DNA of 64,000 nt from CAZTJA01 sp964613745. Its GTDB lineage: Bacteria; Desulfobacterota; Desulfomonilia; Desulfomonilales; Desulfomonilaceae. The stretch lies in contig CAZTJA010000005.1 in assembly GCA_964613745.1 (NCBI GenBank), positions 1 to 64,000 of the forward strand, given 5' to 3'. Below the pieces are notes generated by a model. The model worked only from the letters and a program-made list of their open reading frames with translations. It was not told the origin of the DNA and did not search any database. The position numbers and the translations under genes were made by a program. How positions within the stretch are numbered: position 1 is the first letter of the stretch; every line of letters starts with the position of its first letter. Of the stretch, positions 24,967 through 33,350 are shown in pieces.

Positions 24967-25698
24967 ATGGCTTCCGTATACGACATCTATGAGCGCAAGA
25001 ATTATCGGAACACCATTCCATTACCGGATTCGGTGAGTTTTGAAGTGGCGGTAAGGGAAACTCAGTTATTTATTCAAGCTCAATCCGACTTGACTGCAAG
25101 AGCTAAGGATTCTGTTTTCAAATACAGATATCAAGTCGAAGAGTATCTTCGACAACACCCCGCATTTCGCGAAACAAGTGCCCCCATTCAGATTTATGCC
25201 TCAGCACCTGAAATTGTGCGATATACCGATTATTCATGCCGTACTGCTGATGTGGCGCCGATGTCCGTAATGAGCGGAGCAATTGCCGATTTTGTTGGGA
25301 GAGATTTACTCGGGGAATCACCAAATCTGATAGTTTCTTCAGGCGGAGACGCATTCATTCAATCACAGCATCCTATTCACGTTCGTCTTTATGCGCTGGG
25401 GTCACCAATGCATAACCAGTTGATTGCAAAACTGCCTGCCCTAAAAAAGCCCTTCGGAATCTCAACTTACGTTCCAAGTGATAAGATTCACGCAATAACG
25501 GTGATTTCACGATCTGCCTGTCTAGCCGGAGCATTCGCATCGGATATTGGAAATCGCCTTGCCAAAGGAATGAGTTTCAGTGATGTGATGGATAGAGCCG
25601 ACAAGTATTCGGATGTGGGAGCGATAATCCTCATCAAAGGAACCAAGATTTTCGTAGCAGGGGAACTTATATTGAAATCCAACAACGGCAAGGAATAG
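24967..25698 (+). CDS. UPF0280-family (ApbE-superfamily-like) protein
   Basis: A 243-aa protein of the UPF0280 family, which is found in anaerobes and methanogens and distantly related to the ApbE flavin transferase fold. The typical pieces are YRN...SFEVAVRETQLFIQA at the start, DVAPMSVMSGAIADFVGRDLL in the middle and SSGGDAFIQ after it. Function is unproven. It heads a plus-strand run continuing with a phosphoesterase. Confidence 0.88.
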   Translation: MASVYDIYERKNYRNTIPLPDSVSFEVAVRETQLFIQAQSDLTARAKDSVFKYRYQVEEYLRQHPAFRETSAPIQIYASAPEIVRYTDYSCRTADVAPMSVMSGAIADFVGRDLLGESPNLIVSSGGDAFIQSQHPIHVRLYALGSPMHNQLIAKLPALKKPFGISTYVPSDKIHAITVISRSACLAGAFASDIGNRLAKGMSFSDVMDRADKYSDVGAIILIKGTKIFVAGELILKSNNGKE

Positions 25699-25711
25699 AG
25701 ATTGTTGTGAG

Positions 25712-26203
25712 ATGAAAATAGGCGTTCTTTCGGATACTCATCTGAGTGCACCAAATAGATCCTTGGAATATATTTTTGACGAGTTGTTTGCAGACGCGGA
25801 TTTGGTCCTGCATGCAGGGGATATTAGTTCAGGACAGGTTTTGGCGTGGTTGGAAGCCCGCGGGGTTCAGGCAGTGTGCGGCAACATGGATGATTACGCT
25901 GTGGCTGACAGTATTCCCCAGACGAGAAGATTGCAGGTGGAAAAACTGACGATCGGACTAACCCATGGATGGGGTTCGAAAAAAAATCTCGAAGAACGGA
26001 TCATTGAGAAATTCTCGCCGGAGACACCGGATATAATCGTTTACGGACATACTCACGTTCCTTTCTGGGGAAATGTTCAGGGTGTGATGATGTTTAATCC
26101 CGGTTCAGCGGCTTTTGTGGGAAACGGCAATTACGGAACTGTAGGTCTCATCGAAATTGTTAATAACGTCCCCAATGCCGGATTTTTCGAAGTTCGATTG
26201 TGA
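25712..26203 (+). CDS. Metallophosphoesterase, YfcE/MJ0936 type
   Basis: A 163-aa calcineurin-like phosphodiesterase with the full metal-ligand set: LSDTHLS, HAGDI, CGNMDDY, LTHGWG and YGHTHVP. Such proteins cleave phosphodiesters in vitro; the physiological substrate is not known. It begins 13 bp after the UPF0280 stop, suggesting co-expression. Confidence 0.92.
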   Translation: MKIGVLSDTHLSAPNRSLEYIFDELFADADLVLHAGDISSGQVLAWLEARGVQAVCGNMDDYAVADSIPQTRRLQVEKLTIGLTHGWGSKKNLEERIIEKFSPETPDIIVYGHTHVPFWGNVQGVMMFNPGSAAFVGNGNYGTVGLIEIVNNVPNAGFFEVRL

Positions 26204-26221
26204 ATTATCCAAGAGGGTAGT

Positions 26222-26734
26222 ATGAAGACAATGTGGGCCCCCTGGCGCATTGAGTATATACTTGGTAATGAGAAGGAAGACGGGTGCATATTTTGCACAA
26301 AACCATGTTCCGATAGGGACGATGAGAACCTGATTGTTCATCGGGCTGATGGAGCCTTCACGATGATGAACAAGTTTCCTTACAACAACGGCCATGTTCT
26401 CGTTTCTCCTTATAGCCATGTTTCCGATATTTGTCTGCTTAATGCTGACGAAAACAGTCTGCTCATGCAGGAAGTGTGTCGCGCCGTTCAAGTGTTACGG
26501 CGTGTAATGAGGCCTCAAGGTTTTAATGTGGGCGTTAACCTTGGTGTTGTTGCCGGAGCGGGTATAGAAGAGCATGTTCACTATCATATTGTACCACGGT
26601 GGACGGGAGACACAAACATAATGCCCGTTTTGGCGGATATCCATGTAATACCGGAACATTTACAGAGCACCTGCCGCAAACTGCGGGACGGATTTGCTTC
26701 TTTATATCCGGAATCGTCGAGAGGTGAAAAATGA
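26222..26734 (+). CDS. HIT-family nucleotide hydrolase/phosphorylase
   Basis: A 170-aa HIT protein, likely acting on dinucleoside polyphosphates (Ap4A-type) or other nucleotide conjugates. The histidine triad is EEHVHYHIVPRW. The N-terminus MWAPWRIEYI...CIFC and the motif MNKFPYNNGHVLVSPYSHV belong to the branch of longer bacterial HIT proteins. It overlaps the next gene by 4 bp. Two further HIT genes lie at 43-44 kb. Confidence 0.92.
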   Translation: MKTMWAPWRIEYILGNEKEDGCIFCTKPCSDRDDENLIVHRADGAFTMMNKFPYNNGHVLVSPYSHVSDICLLNADENSLLMQEVCRAVQVLRRVMRPQGFNVGVNLGVVAGAGIEEHVHYHIVPRWTGDTNIMPVLADIHVIPEHLQSTCRKLRDGFASLYPESSRGEK

Positions 26735-27138
26735 AGCTGGTGAAAAGGCTGATCGAAGTTGCCTTCGTGATATTTGTAATTACGCTGTTTATGAAAAACT
26801 CTGAAATACAATTTGAAGTTCAATATTATGGAATAAGGCCGATCAAAGTCGCCTTTTGGGAACTGGTGACATTTTGCGTAGCTCTCGGGGTTATTATTGC
26901 GGCGCTCGGAGATTTTATCACTCAGATGAAGTGGATTTCCGAACGGCGTCGAATGATAAAGACTGATAAGGAACATAAGGCGGAAGTGGACAAACTGAAT
27001 TCTACAATTGAATCTTTGCAGAACGAGAACAAGAGGCTAGAACAGGAGCTTGATCTTCAGAAAATGGAATTGACTCACAAGAATGCCGAAGCTCCGGTTC
27101 AACAACCCGGACCTATTGATAAGGTTGAGAGTACCTAA
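26731..27138 (+). CDS. LapA-domain-like inner-membrane protein
   Basis: A 135-aa protein with two membrane helices (about residues 7-25 and 45-67) enclosing a short loop (NSEIQFEVQYYGIRPIKVAFWEL), the LapA/DUF1049 pattern linked to lipopolysaccharide assembly. A cytoplasmic coiled coil (EHKAEVDKLNSTIESLQNENKRLEQEL) follows. It overlaps the HIT gene by 4 bp and is followed by an intrinsic terminator. Confidence 0.82.
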   Translation: MKLVKRLIEVAFVIFVITLFMKNSEIQFEVQYYGIRPIKVAFWELVTFCVALGVIIAALGDFITQMKWISERRRMIKTDKEHKAEVDKLNSTIESLQNENKRLEQELDLQKMELTHKNAEAPVQQPGPIDKVEST

Positions 27139-27166
27139 ATTCTATTTCTACTTGCTCACCCAATTA

Positions 27167-27199
27167 CCCGATTATGAGTTGTTCCTCAATCGGGATTTT
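27167..27199 (+). terminator. Intrinsic terminator after the lapA-like gene
   Basis: CCCGATT (27167-27173) pairs with AATCGGG (27188-27194), with a second short GAG/CTC pairing inside, followed by ATTTTTG. It ends the UPF0280-to-lapA run 30 bp after the last stop. Confidence 0.8.
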
Positions 27200-27244
27200 T
27201 GTAAAGGAATCTGATTCAGAGTTAGGTCTCTGAGTTTGTCTGCT

Positions 27245-28186
27245 ATGGAAATTCTCCGGGTTCGTGAAAAAATCTATCACAATTTTCGATCACCTTCCGT
27301 TGCTCTTGGGAACTTTGATGGTGTGCATCTCGGGCATCAGGAAATCTTGAAACGAACAGTCAAAACCGCTCACAACAAAAACCGCGAAGCGATCGTTTAC
27401 ACCTTCGACCCACACCCCAGATTAGTTTTGGCAAAAGTTCCGGATGTTCCCAGGATCACCACTCCTCGGGAACGAATTGAAGTTCTGGAACATTTAGGAA
27501 TAGACGTTCTGATACTTGCGGAATTCACACAGGATTACGCCCAACAAACCCCTGAGGAATTTGTTGAAAATCTTCTCGTTGAAGAACTGGGGGCAAAAAA
27601 CCTGTTCATAGGCGAGAATTACCGATTCGGGAAGGGAAGATCAGGAACTCCTCAGACGCTTAAGAAATTAGGGCCGGAACTTGGCTTTTCCGTCCATATA
27701 ATTCCACCCGTTTTAATTGAAGGCCAAATGGTTTCTTCAAGCAGAATTCGCGAGCACCTATTGAAAGGGGAGATTAGAAAAGCCAATGCCCTGCTCGGAC
27801 GCGAATTCACAATAGAAGGCCGGATAATTCATGGACATCACCGAGGCAAAGGATTAGGGTTCCCCACCGCCAACATCAAACCTGAGGTGAAGTTGCATCC
27901 CCCAGAAGGAGTGTACGCAGTTTTTTGCAAAATTGACGACACTATTCATCAGGGAGTCATGAACATCGGTTACAACCCGACATTTCGTGATCGACGAGTC
28001 TCTTACGAAGTACACATCCTTGATTTTGACGGAAATATATACGGCAAGACCGCTAAGGTGTACATGGTGGACAAGTTGCGTGATGAAAAAGCCTTTGATT
28101 CAGTTGAAGAACTCAAATCCCAAATTCAAGCGGATGTCGAAAAGGGTCGAACGATATTGTTTGACTCCGAGCCGAGAATGCCTTGA
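27245..28186 (+). CDS. ribF: Bifunctional riboflavin kinase / FAD synthetase
   Basis: Makes FMN and FAD from riboflavin and ATP. The 313-aa protein has an N-terminal nucleotidyltransferase domain (LGNFDGVHLGHQEIL, YTFDPHPR, FIGENYRFGKGR, SSSRIREHL) and a C-terminal flavokinase domain (GHHRGKGLGFPTANI, GVMNIGYNPTF). The ATG at 27245 was preferred over a TTG three codons earlier; neither has a strong ribosome binding site. Confidence 0.96.
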   Translation: MEILRVREKIYHNFRSPSVALGNFDGVHLGHQEILKRTVKTAHNKNREAIVYTFDPHPRLVLAKVPDVPRITTPRERIEVLEHLGIDVLILAEFTQDYAQQTPEEFVENLLVEELGAKNLFIGENYRFGKGRSGTPQTLKKLGPELGFSVHIIPPVLIEGQMVSSSRIREHLLKGEIRKANALLGREFTIEGRIIHGHHRGKGLGFPTANIKPEVKLHPPEGVYAVFCKIDDTIHQGVMNIGYNPTFRDRRVSYEVHILDFDGNIYGKTAKVYMVDKLRDEKAFDSVEELKSQIQADVEKGRTILFDSEPRMP

Positions 28187-28195
28187 AAGAACATC

Positions 28196-28387
28196 ATGGA
28201 CAAAGATAACATTTCAGTAAGTCTTCCGGACGATTTGTTGGACATCTTGGATAAATATTCAACCACGTATGGAGAGTCCATAACTTTTCTGGCAATAGCC
28301 GCTGTAGAACACTTTACACGAATACCGGAAGAACAGCGTAAGGCGGTTATCCGGGGGACAGCAATAAGACGTCGCGGGGGAAAGTAA
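28196..28387 (+). CDS. Small ribbon-helix-helix-like protein
   Basis: A 63-aa protein. ISVSLPDDLLDILDKYSTTYGESITFLAIAAVEHFTRI has the strand, helix and helix pattern of MetJ/Arc/CopG DNA-binding proteins, and the C-terminus is basic (RGTAIRRRGGK). The ribosome binding site is weak. It lies 9 bp after ribF and just before a strong terminator. No toxin partner is nearby, so a regulator is more likely than an antitoxin. Confidence 0.6.
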   Translation: MDKDNISVSLPDDLLDILDKYSTTYGESITFLAIAAVEHFTRIPEEQRKAVIRGTAIRRRGGK

Positions 28388-28434
28388 TCGCTGATACTTG
28401 GCTGAAAGAACCTGGAAGATACACACCAAGAACT

Positions 28435-28467
28435 AAAAAACGAGGGACAAACCCTCGTTTTTTTTTG
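28435..28467. terminator. Bidirectional intrinsic terminator
   Basis: AAACGAGGG (28438-28446) and CCCTCGTTT (28452-28460) form a stem with a 5-nt loop, flanked by A-run and T-run. It serves the ribF group on the plus strand and folD on the minus strand, whose stop is 20 bp away. Confidence 0.9.
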
Positions 28468-28486
28468 TTTTGGGCGACTAACTTGA

Positions 28487-29368
28487 CTACTTCAGACCCC
28501 ATGCCTCTCTGGCAGCGGTGAGTGTATTCTTCATGAGCATTGCGATCGTCATCGGGCCGACTCCACCGGGTACGGGGGTGATGGCTGCAGCCTTCTCCTT
28601 GACTGCATCGAATGCGACATCCCCAACCAGTTTCCAACCTTTCTCGGTCCCGGGTGCTTCAACTCTGTTGATACCAACGTCAATGACAACGGCTCCATCT
28701 CTGACCATATCGCCTTTCAGGAACTCGGGAACCCCGATTGCCGCTATTATTATGTCGGCCGCAAGACATCTCTCTTTCAAATTCTTGGTCCTGGTGTGGC
28801 ACATGGTTACGGTAGCGTTCATGTCCCTTTGATCAAGCATGTTGGATAGCGGACGGCCAACTATATTGCTGCGGCCAAGGATGATGACATCCTGTCCGGC
28901 GGTCTGGAATCCACCGCGCTTGATGAGTTCGATAACACCTGCCGGTGTACAAGGCAGAAATCGTACTTCACCAATACTGATCAAGCCGACATTGAAAGGA
29001 TGAAAACAATCGACATCTTTCTCCGGGAGAATCGAACGCAGAATTTTGGTTTCAGGAATATGTTTGGGAAGCGGAAGCTGACATAAAATCCCGTGAACGC
29101 TTTTATCTTTATTATAGCCGTCTATAACTTCAAGCAGTTGTTCCGTTGTTGCGTCAGCGGGGAGTTTGGTTTCGAGAGATTTAATCCCAATATACTCACA
29201 AGCTTTTTTCTTGTTTAACACGTAAACTTTCGATGCAGGATCATCTCCCACCAGTATCACCGCTAAACACGGTTCATGTCCTTTTCCCTTAAGTTCCGAG
29301 ACTTCAACCTTCATCTCATCCTTAAGCTGCTGGGACACTTCATTTCCGCTAATTATCTTAGCCGACAT
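28487..29368 (-). CDS. folD: Methylenetetrahydrofolate dehydrogenase / methenyltetrahydrofolate cyclohydrolase
   Basis: Interconverts methylene-, methenyl- and formyl-tetrahydrofolate; in acetyl-CoA-pathway organisms it is part of the methyl branch. The 293-aa protein shows VGDDPASKVYVLNKKKACEYIG (with the catalytic Lys), CQLPLPKHI, VDCFHPFNVG, the NADP-binding VIILGRSNIVGRPL and the end TPVPGGVGPMTIAMLM. The ATG at 29368 has GGAGG five bases upstream; a reading five codons longer is less likely. The cooC gene upstream on the same strand supports a C1 role. Confidence 0.97.
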   Translation of the reverse strand: MSAKIISGNEVSQQLKDEMKVEVSELKGKGHEPCLAVILVGDDPASKVYVLNKKKACEYIGIKSLETKLPADATTEQLLEVIDGYNKDKSVHGILCQLPLPKHIPETKILRSILPEKDVDCFHPFNVGLISIGEVRFLPCTPAGVIELIKRGGFQTAGQDVIILGRSNIVGRPLSNMLDQRDMNATVTMCHTRTKNLKERCLAADIIIAAIGVPEFLKGDMVRDGAVVIDVGINRVEAPGTEKGWKLVGDVAFDAVKEKAAAITPVPGGVGPMTIAMLMKNTLTAAREAWGLK

Positions 29369-29507
29369 TCGATCCTCCTTCACATTCTCACTTTTCGGAT
29401 TCCGTCCGAATCTGAATTAAAATGGCAATCATTTAGACTCAACGAAATGTCGAGTCGCTTTGAAACACTTGATGGTAACTAAACCGGACTGAATCTATTC
29501 CGGGCGT

Positions 29508-30269
29508 TCAATCCGATTCCAATGCTTTTGCAATTTTTTCAATTGACCGGCTGATCTCAGGATCGTCAATATTCGGCGGTCGACTCTCCAGATCCGCCCG
29601 AGCTATCTCCTCCGAGAACGGCAAAATGCCGATGAGGGGTATATCTTCGAGGTTTTTTTTCAAAAATTCTTCTTCTTCACTGCTCCGGACCTTGCTTCCC
29701 ACAGCCGCTATTTTTTTCAACCCTATGTCGGCAGTCAACTGTTTCACCTTGGCTGCGGTTTCGATACTTCTTCTTCCGGGTTCAACCACAATGATCAATC
29801 GATCGACCCCCTGTGCCGTTCCACGGCCGAGATGTTCGATTCCTGCTTCCATGTCCATGATCACTCGATCTTTATCGTAAAGAACCAGATGATTCACGAG
29901 GGCTTTCAATAGAACGCTCTCCGGACAGATGCACCCGCCGCCGCCCTTTTTTACTGTACCCATCACAAGAAGTCTGACGCCGTCCTTCTCTCTGCCAAGC
30001 GCCTCGGGTAGATCATCCACCTTGGGATTCATTTTGAAAAAACTGCCCACGGTTCCGGCTCGGTGTTCAGTACGCTCGTGGATCAGCTGTTCCATTTTTG
30101 CGACTGGAACCAGATCCGATGTGTCTATCCCCAAAGCCGATCCAAGATTTGCGTCGGGATCTGCATCTACCGCCAGCACCCTGAATCCCTTGCGAGCCCA
30201 GAATCGGGCAAGTAAGCTACTCAACGTGGTTTTACCAACACCGCCTTTTCCAGAAACGGCTACTTTCAT
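29508..30269 (-). CDS. cooC: CooC-type CODH maturation ATPase
   Basis: MinD/ParA-related ATPase that inserts nickel into carbon monoxide dehydrogenase. The 253-aa protein has the deviant Walker A SGKGGVGKTTLSS at its start, ADPDANLGSALG, and the paired cysteines Cys113-x-Cys115 (GGGGCICPE) that bind metal in CooC dimers. The Walker B region is RVIMDMEAGIEHLGRG. No CODH gene is in the window; it is flanked by folD and a DUF3786 gene, pointing to an acetyl-CoA pathway locus elsewhere in the genome. Confidence 0.9.
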   Translation of the reverse strand: MKVAVSGKGGVGKTTLSSLLARFWARKGFRVLAVDADPDANLGSALGIDTSDLVPVAKMEQLIHERTEHRAGTVGSFFKMNPKVDDLPEALGREKDGVRLLVMGTVKKGGGGCICPESVLLKALVNHLVLYDKDRVIMDMEAGIEHLGRGTAQGVDRLIIVVEPGRRSIETAAKVKQLTADIGLKKIAAVGSKVRSSEEEEFLKKNLEDIPLIGILPFSEEIARADLESRPPNIDDPEISRSIEKIAKALESD

Positions 30270-30310
30270 TTAGTCCTCTCAGATCTTCAGCTAAAATTGA
30301 GTAAACACTT

Positions 30311-30955
30311 TCAACTTCTGCTCGCTTTTACCAATTCCAGTACCGCCATTTGACCTGCTACGGCCATGTCTTCAGCGCTGAAGAAAAGCTCCGCAGTTTC
30401 ATCGAACAAAACGGCGGCTTCCGCGGGAAATTCTTCATCCCCTTTCCACAATATGCAAGTGATGGGAACAAAGGGAAAATAGCTCAACTCAACTGCGGCA
30501 TCGCCCATGTCTATCCTTCGCGCCGACAATTTATCCGCTGAGGCTAAGAAAAGATCGGGATCTTCACCGAATACCGCTTTGAGTACTTCTTTTGTTTTTT
30601 TGTTGTATGCCGGTTCGTAGAAGTGGCCTTCCTTAAATTCTCTGAAATGTTTTACGGTTCCTGTCGGATGGCGTCCGTCAGCATTATTGAGATAATGCAA
30701 AGCCAATATGGATAACCATACAGATACTTCTTCGCCGGATGCCTTAAAGGCAAAAGTTTGAGAGTCAAGATTGAACTGAATTGATTTGTTCAAATGGGGT
30801 AAAATGATTGTCTTATCCACGAACTCGGCTCCGGATTTCTGAGCAACACGTCCTGGATCCTTCCTGGCAAGAATCTCCAGACCTATTTTGAGCGCTTGTT
30901 CATATGTGCCGTCATGAGGCAAGTCCGGCTTTGACAAATCAGTAATGTTTATCAT
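30311..30955 (-). CDS. DUF3786-family protein
   Basis: A 214-aa protein with the DUF3786 pattern: LSILALHYLNNADGRHPTGTVKHFREFKEGHFYEPAYN, then ELSYFPFVPITCILWKGDEEFPAEAAVLFDETAELFFSAEDM. The family occurs mainly in anaerobes with corrinoid or acetyl-CoA-pathway proteins; its function is unknown. It lies between serA and cooC on the same strand, 41 bp before cooC. Confidence 0.8.
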   Translation of the reverse strand: MINITDLSKPDLPHDGTYEQALKIGLEILARKDPGRVAQKSGAEFVDKTIILPHLNKSIQFNLDSQTFAFKASGEEVSVWLSILALHYLNNADGRHPTGTVKHFREFKEGHFYEPAYNKKTKEVLKAVFGEDPDLFLASADKLSARRIDMGDAAVELSYFPFVPITCILWKGDEEFPAEAAVLFDETAELFFSAEDMAVAGQMAVLELVKASRS

Positions 30956-30989
30956 TAGAGCGGATCCCAGGTTATCTGTAATGAGTGCA

Positions 30990-31017
30990 CGACTGAAGAC
31001 CTTAAGGACTTCAGTCG
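30990..31017. terminator. Hairpin between serA and the DUF3786 gene
   Basis: Perfect 9-bp arms CGACTGAAG (30990-30998) and CTTCAGTCG (31009-31017) enclose ACCTTAAGGA. No T-run follows in either direction, so it may be a processing or attenuation hairpin inside the minus-strand transcript. Confidence 0.5.
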
Positions 31018-31031
31018 CAAACGAATAAGTA

Positions 31032-32612
31032 TCAGATGGTTAAACGTCTAATAGATTCAACGCTGTCTAACTGTTGCAAAGCTTCCATTGCATCATCGGT
31101 GGCTTTGGTATCGGTGTTGAGAAACAGTAGAGCCTCGCCGCCCTGGGCTTGACGGGCAAATTGAAAATGGGAAATATTTATTCCTCTTTCTCCCAATGTT
31201 GCGCCGACTTTGCCGATTACTCCGGGTTTATCGACTCCATGAATAAGGATTAAGTCTCCGGAAAGGTCGAATTCACCTCGGAATGCCTGGTAACGCACCA
31301 TGCGTGGTTCCAATCTCCCGAACAAGGTTCCTTCGACAAGGTGTTCGCGTCTTTCAGTAATAACTTTGTAGCGAAGTAATGAAAGAAAATCCTCGCTCCT
31401 GCTGACCTTGGTTTCCGATACGGTTATTCCTCTCTCTTGCGCTACAAGGGGGGCATTAACCTGGTTTACATCATCCTGCATAATTGGAGTCAAAAGGCCG
31501 GTGAGAAATGACGTGGTGAGGGGCTTAACTTCCAATTCCGCTATTTCTCCCGAATACTGTGCCTCGACGCTTTTTATTCCGGTTTCAATCATTTGCCCCA
31601 TAAACAACCCGAGCCTTTGAGAAAGATCCAGGTAAGGCTTCAGTCTCTCTAATGCTTCGCCTGCAACGGCTGGAGCATTCACGGCATTTCTTATAGTTCC
31701 TGTGGTGAGATATTCTTTAATTTGGCCGGCTACGGCTATTGCAACATTGTCCTGAGCTTCTTTGGTAGAGGCCCCTAGATGCGGAGTGCAGATTACCTTT
31801 GGATTCCCCACAAGGCGAGAGACACCCGGGGGTTCAACATTGAACACATCTAGGGCAGCTCCGGCAACCTTGCCCGATTCAAGCGCATCAGCCAGGTCTT
31901 CTTCGTTAACGACCGGCCCTCTTGAGCAATTGACGATCCTTACTCCGTCTTTCATTTTAGCGATATTTTTCTGGTTTATGAGGGCTCGTGTTTCGTCGGT
32001 AAGGGGCACATGAAGGGTGATGAAATCGGCTTCCTTGAAGATCTCATCCAAAGTCCCCAGTTTGATGCCCATTTGCTTCGCTTGTTCTTCGGAGAGAAAT
32101 GGATCATAGGCAATGATTTTCATTCCCAGGCCAATTGCCCTGTCGGACACTACGGAACCTATTTTACCGAGACCGATCACTCCAAGCGTTTTATTAAAAA
32201 TTTCAGTTCCCTGGAATTTCTTCTTTTCCCATTTAGCCTCTTTCATCGAGGCGTCCGCTTGAGGAATATTACGTGCTAAAGCCATCATCATAGACAGGGT
32301 ATGCTCTGCAGTGGTAACGGTGTTACCCCCGGGTGTATTCATCACCACGATGCCTCGTTTGGAGGCTGAACGTATATCTACGTTGTCGAGTCCGGTACCA
32401 GCCCGACCAATAACTTTCATATTGTCGGCCACTGCTATAACGTCGGCAGTAACCTTCGTAGCTCCTCTGACGACCAAACCGTGATATTGGCCTATTACGG
32501 TCTTGAGTTCCTCAGGACTCATACCGACTTTTACGTCAACTTCAATTCCTTCGGTTTCGCGGAGAATTTTGACACCTAATTCGGACAGGTTATCCGAGAC
32601 GAGGACTTTCAC
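31032..32612 (-). CDS. serA: D-3-phosphoglycerate dehydrogenase (long, ACT-domain type)
   Basis: First step of serine synthesis: oxidises 3-phosphoglycerate with NAD. The 526-aa protein has the catalytic and NAD-binding domains (GRAGTGLDNVD, GLGKIGSVVSDRAIGLGMKIIAYDP, NCSRGPVV, TPHLGAST), then the extra intervening domain of long SerA, and a C-terminal ACT domain (LILIHGVDKPGVIGKVGATLGERGINI) that usually mediates serine feedback. Cysteine synthase at 22592-23497 uses a serine-derived substrate. Confidence 0.96.
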   Translation of the reverse strand: MKVLVSDNLSELGVKILRETEGIEVDVKVGMSPEELKTVIGQYHGLVVRGATKVTADVIAVADNMKVIGRAGTGLDNVDIRSASKRGIVVMNTPGGNTVTTAEHTLSMMMALARNIPQADASMKEAKWEKKKFQGTEIFNKTLGVIGLGKIGSVVSDRAIGLGMKIIAYDPFLSEEQAKQMGIKLGTLDEIFKEADFITLHVPLTDETRALINQKNIAKMKDGVRIVNCSRGPVVNEEDLADALESGKVAGAALDVFNVEPPGVSRLVGNPKVICTPHLGASTKEAQDNVAIAVAGQIKEYLTTGTIRNAVNAPAVAGEALERLKPYLDLSQRLGLFMGQMIETGIKSVEAQYSGEIAELEVKPLTTSFLTGLLTPIMQDDVNQVNAPLVAQERGITVSETKVSRSEDFLSLLRYKVITERREHLVEGTLFGRLEPRMVRYQAFRGEFDLSGDLILIHGVDKPGVIGKVGATLGERGINISHFQFARQAQGGEALLFLNTDTKATDDAMEALQQLDSVESIRRLTI

Positions 32613-32876
32613 AGCCCATTCCTCCTTTACATTTAGTGAACACTACCGGCAACACTGGAAATTGTGTACTTGTAGGTCTTGCACTTTAAACCAATGCCAA
32701 ACAACCGGAACGATACGGATCCACGAATCTGCGAAATTCGTGATCTGAATGACCGGTGGTAAGAAGTGATTTTTTCAATTGGATTCAGGTCGAGATTATA
32801 CTTCAGGATCTCGCATTCTTATCAAGAAAACCCCAGAGTGTCAAGAATTTGCAGCGGCGCACGACCGATGAACGAT

Positions 32877-33350
32877 TTAGGTCAGCCAGATGATTATGAG
32901 AATAATTGCAGGAAAGAACAGAACGGGTAAGGGGGGTGCTCCAACAAAAGGTTCTTTTATAAGGCTGAAAACTCTCCAACCAGCCCAACTGTTTTTCTCA
33001 TTCTTGATGTGTTTGGGTACCTGAAAAGAATCAAGAGCCTTGTCATCCAAAAGCACCGGGGAAAGCACACCTACCACTCGATTATCCTCTTTCATCGGTG
33101 TAATATTTTCCGATTTCTTTTGGAGACTTGAAATCGAAGCCATTCTCAGTTCCTGCTCGGGAGTCAACAAAATTTCAGCCGGCGGGATATCTTCCTCGTA
33201 TCGGAGAGACGGCTTCTTGGTCTCGGATTCCGACGTTTCAACTCTCACCGGAGGGTCTATGAAACCAGTGTCTTTATCTCTTGGGGCGCTTAAAGACAAA
33301 GAACGAGGCTTCTTCATAAACTTGGTGTAATCAACTTTCTTCTTTGACAT
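32877..33350 (-). CDS. Tail-anchored partner of the ParA-like ATPase (unknown family)
   Basis: A 157-aa protein with three parts: a basic N-terminus (MSKKKVDYTKFMKKPRSL; Lys3-5, Lys10, Lys13-14, Arg16), a polar, probably disordered middle, and a C-terminal hydrophobic helix (residues 141-157, LPVLFFPAIILIIIWL) that ends the protein, so it is probably tail-anchored. It overlaps the 3' end of the ParA-like gene by 20 bp, indicating translational coupling. Short basic N-termini of this kind stimulate ParA ATPases in known positioning systems; that role here is inference. I do not recognise a family. Confidence 0.75.
   Translation of the reverse strand: MSKKKVDYTKFMKKPRSLSLSAPRDKDTGFIDPPVRVETSESETKKPSLRYEEDIPPAEILLTPEQELRMASISSLQKKSENITPMKEDNRVVGVLSPVLLDDKALDSFQVPKHIKNEKNSWAGWRVFSLIKEPFVGAPPLPVLFFPAIILIIIWLT

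Noticed and set aside
29508..30269. Reading the CooC-like gene as MinD/ParA of cell division
   Set aside because: The paired cysteines CIC and the folD/DUF3786 neighbours fit CooC; no minC or minE is present.
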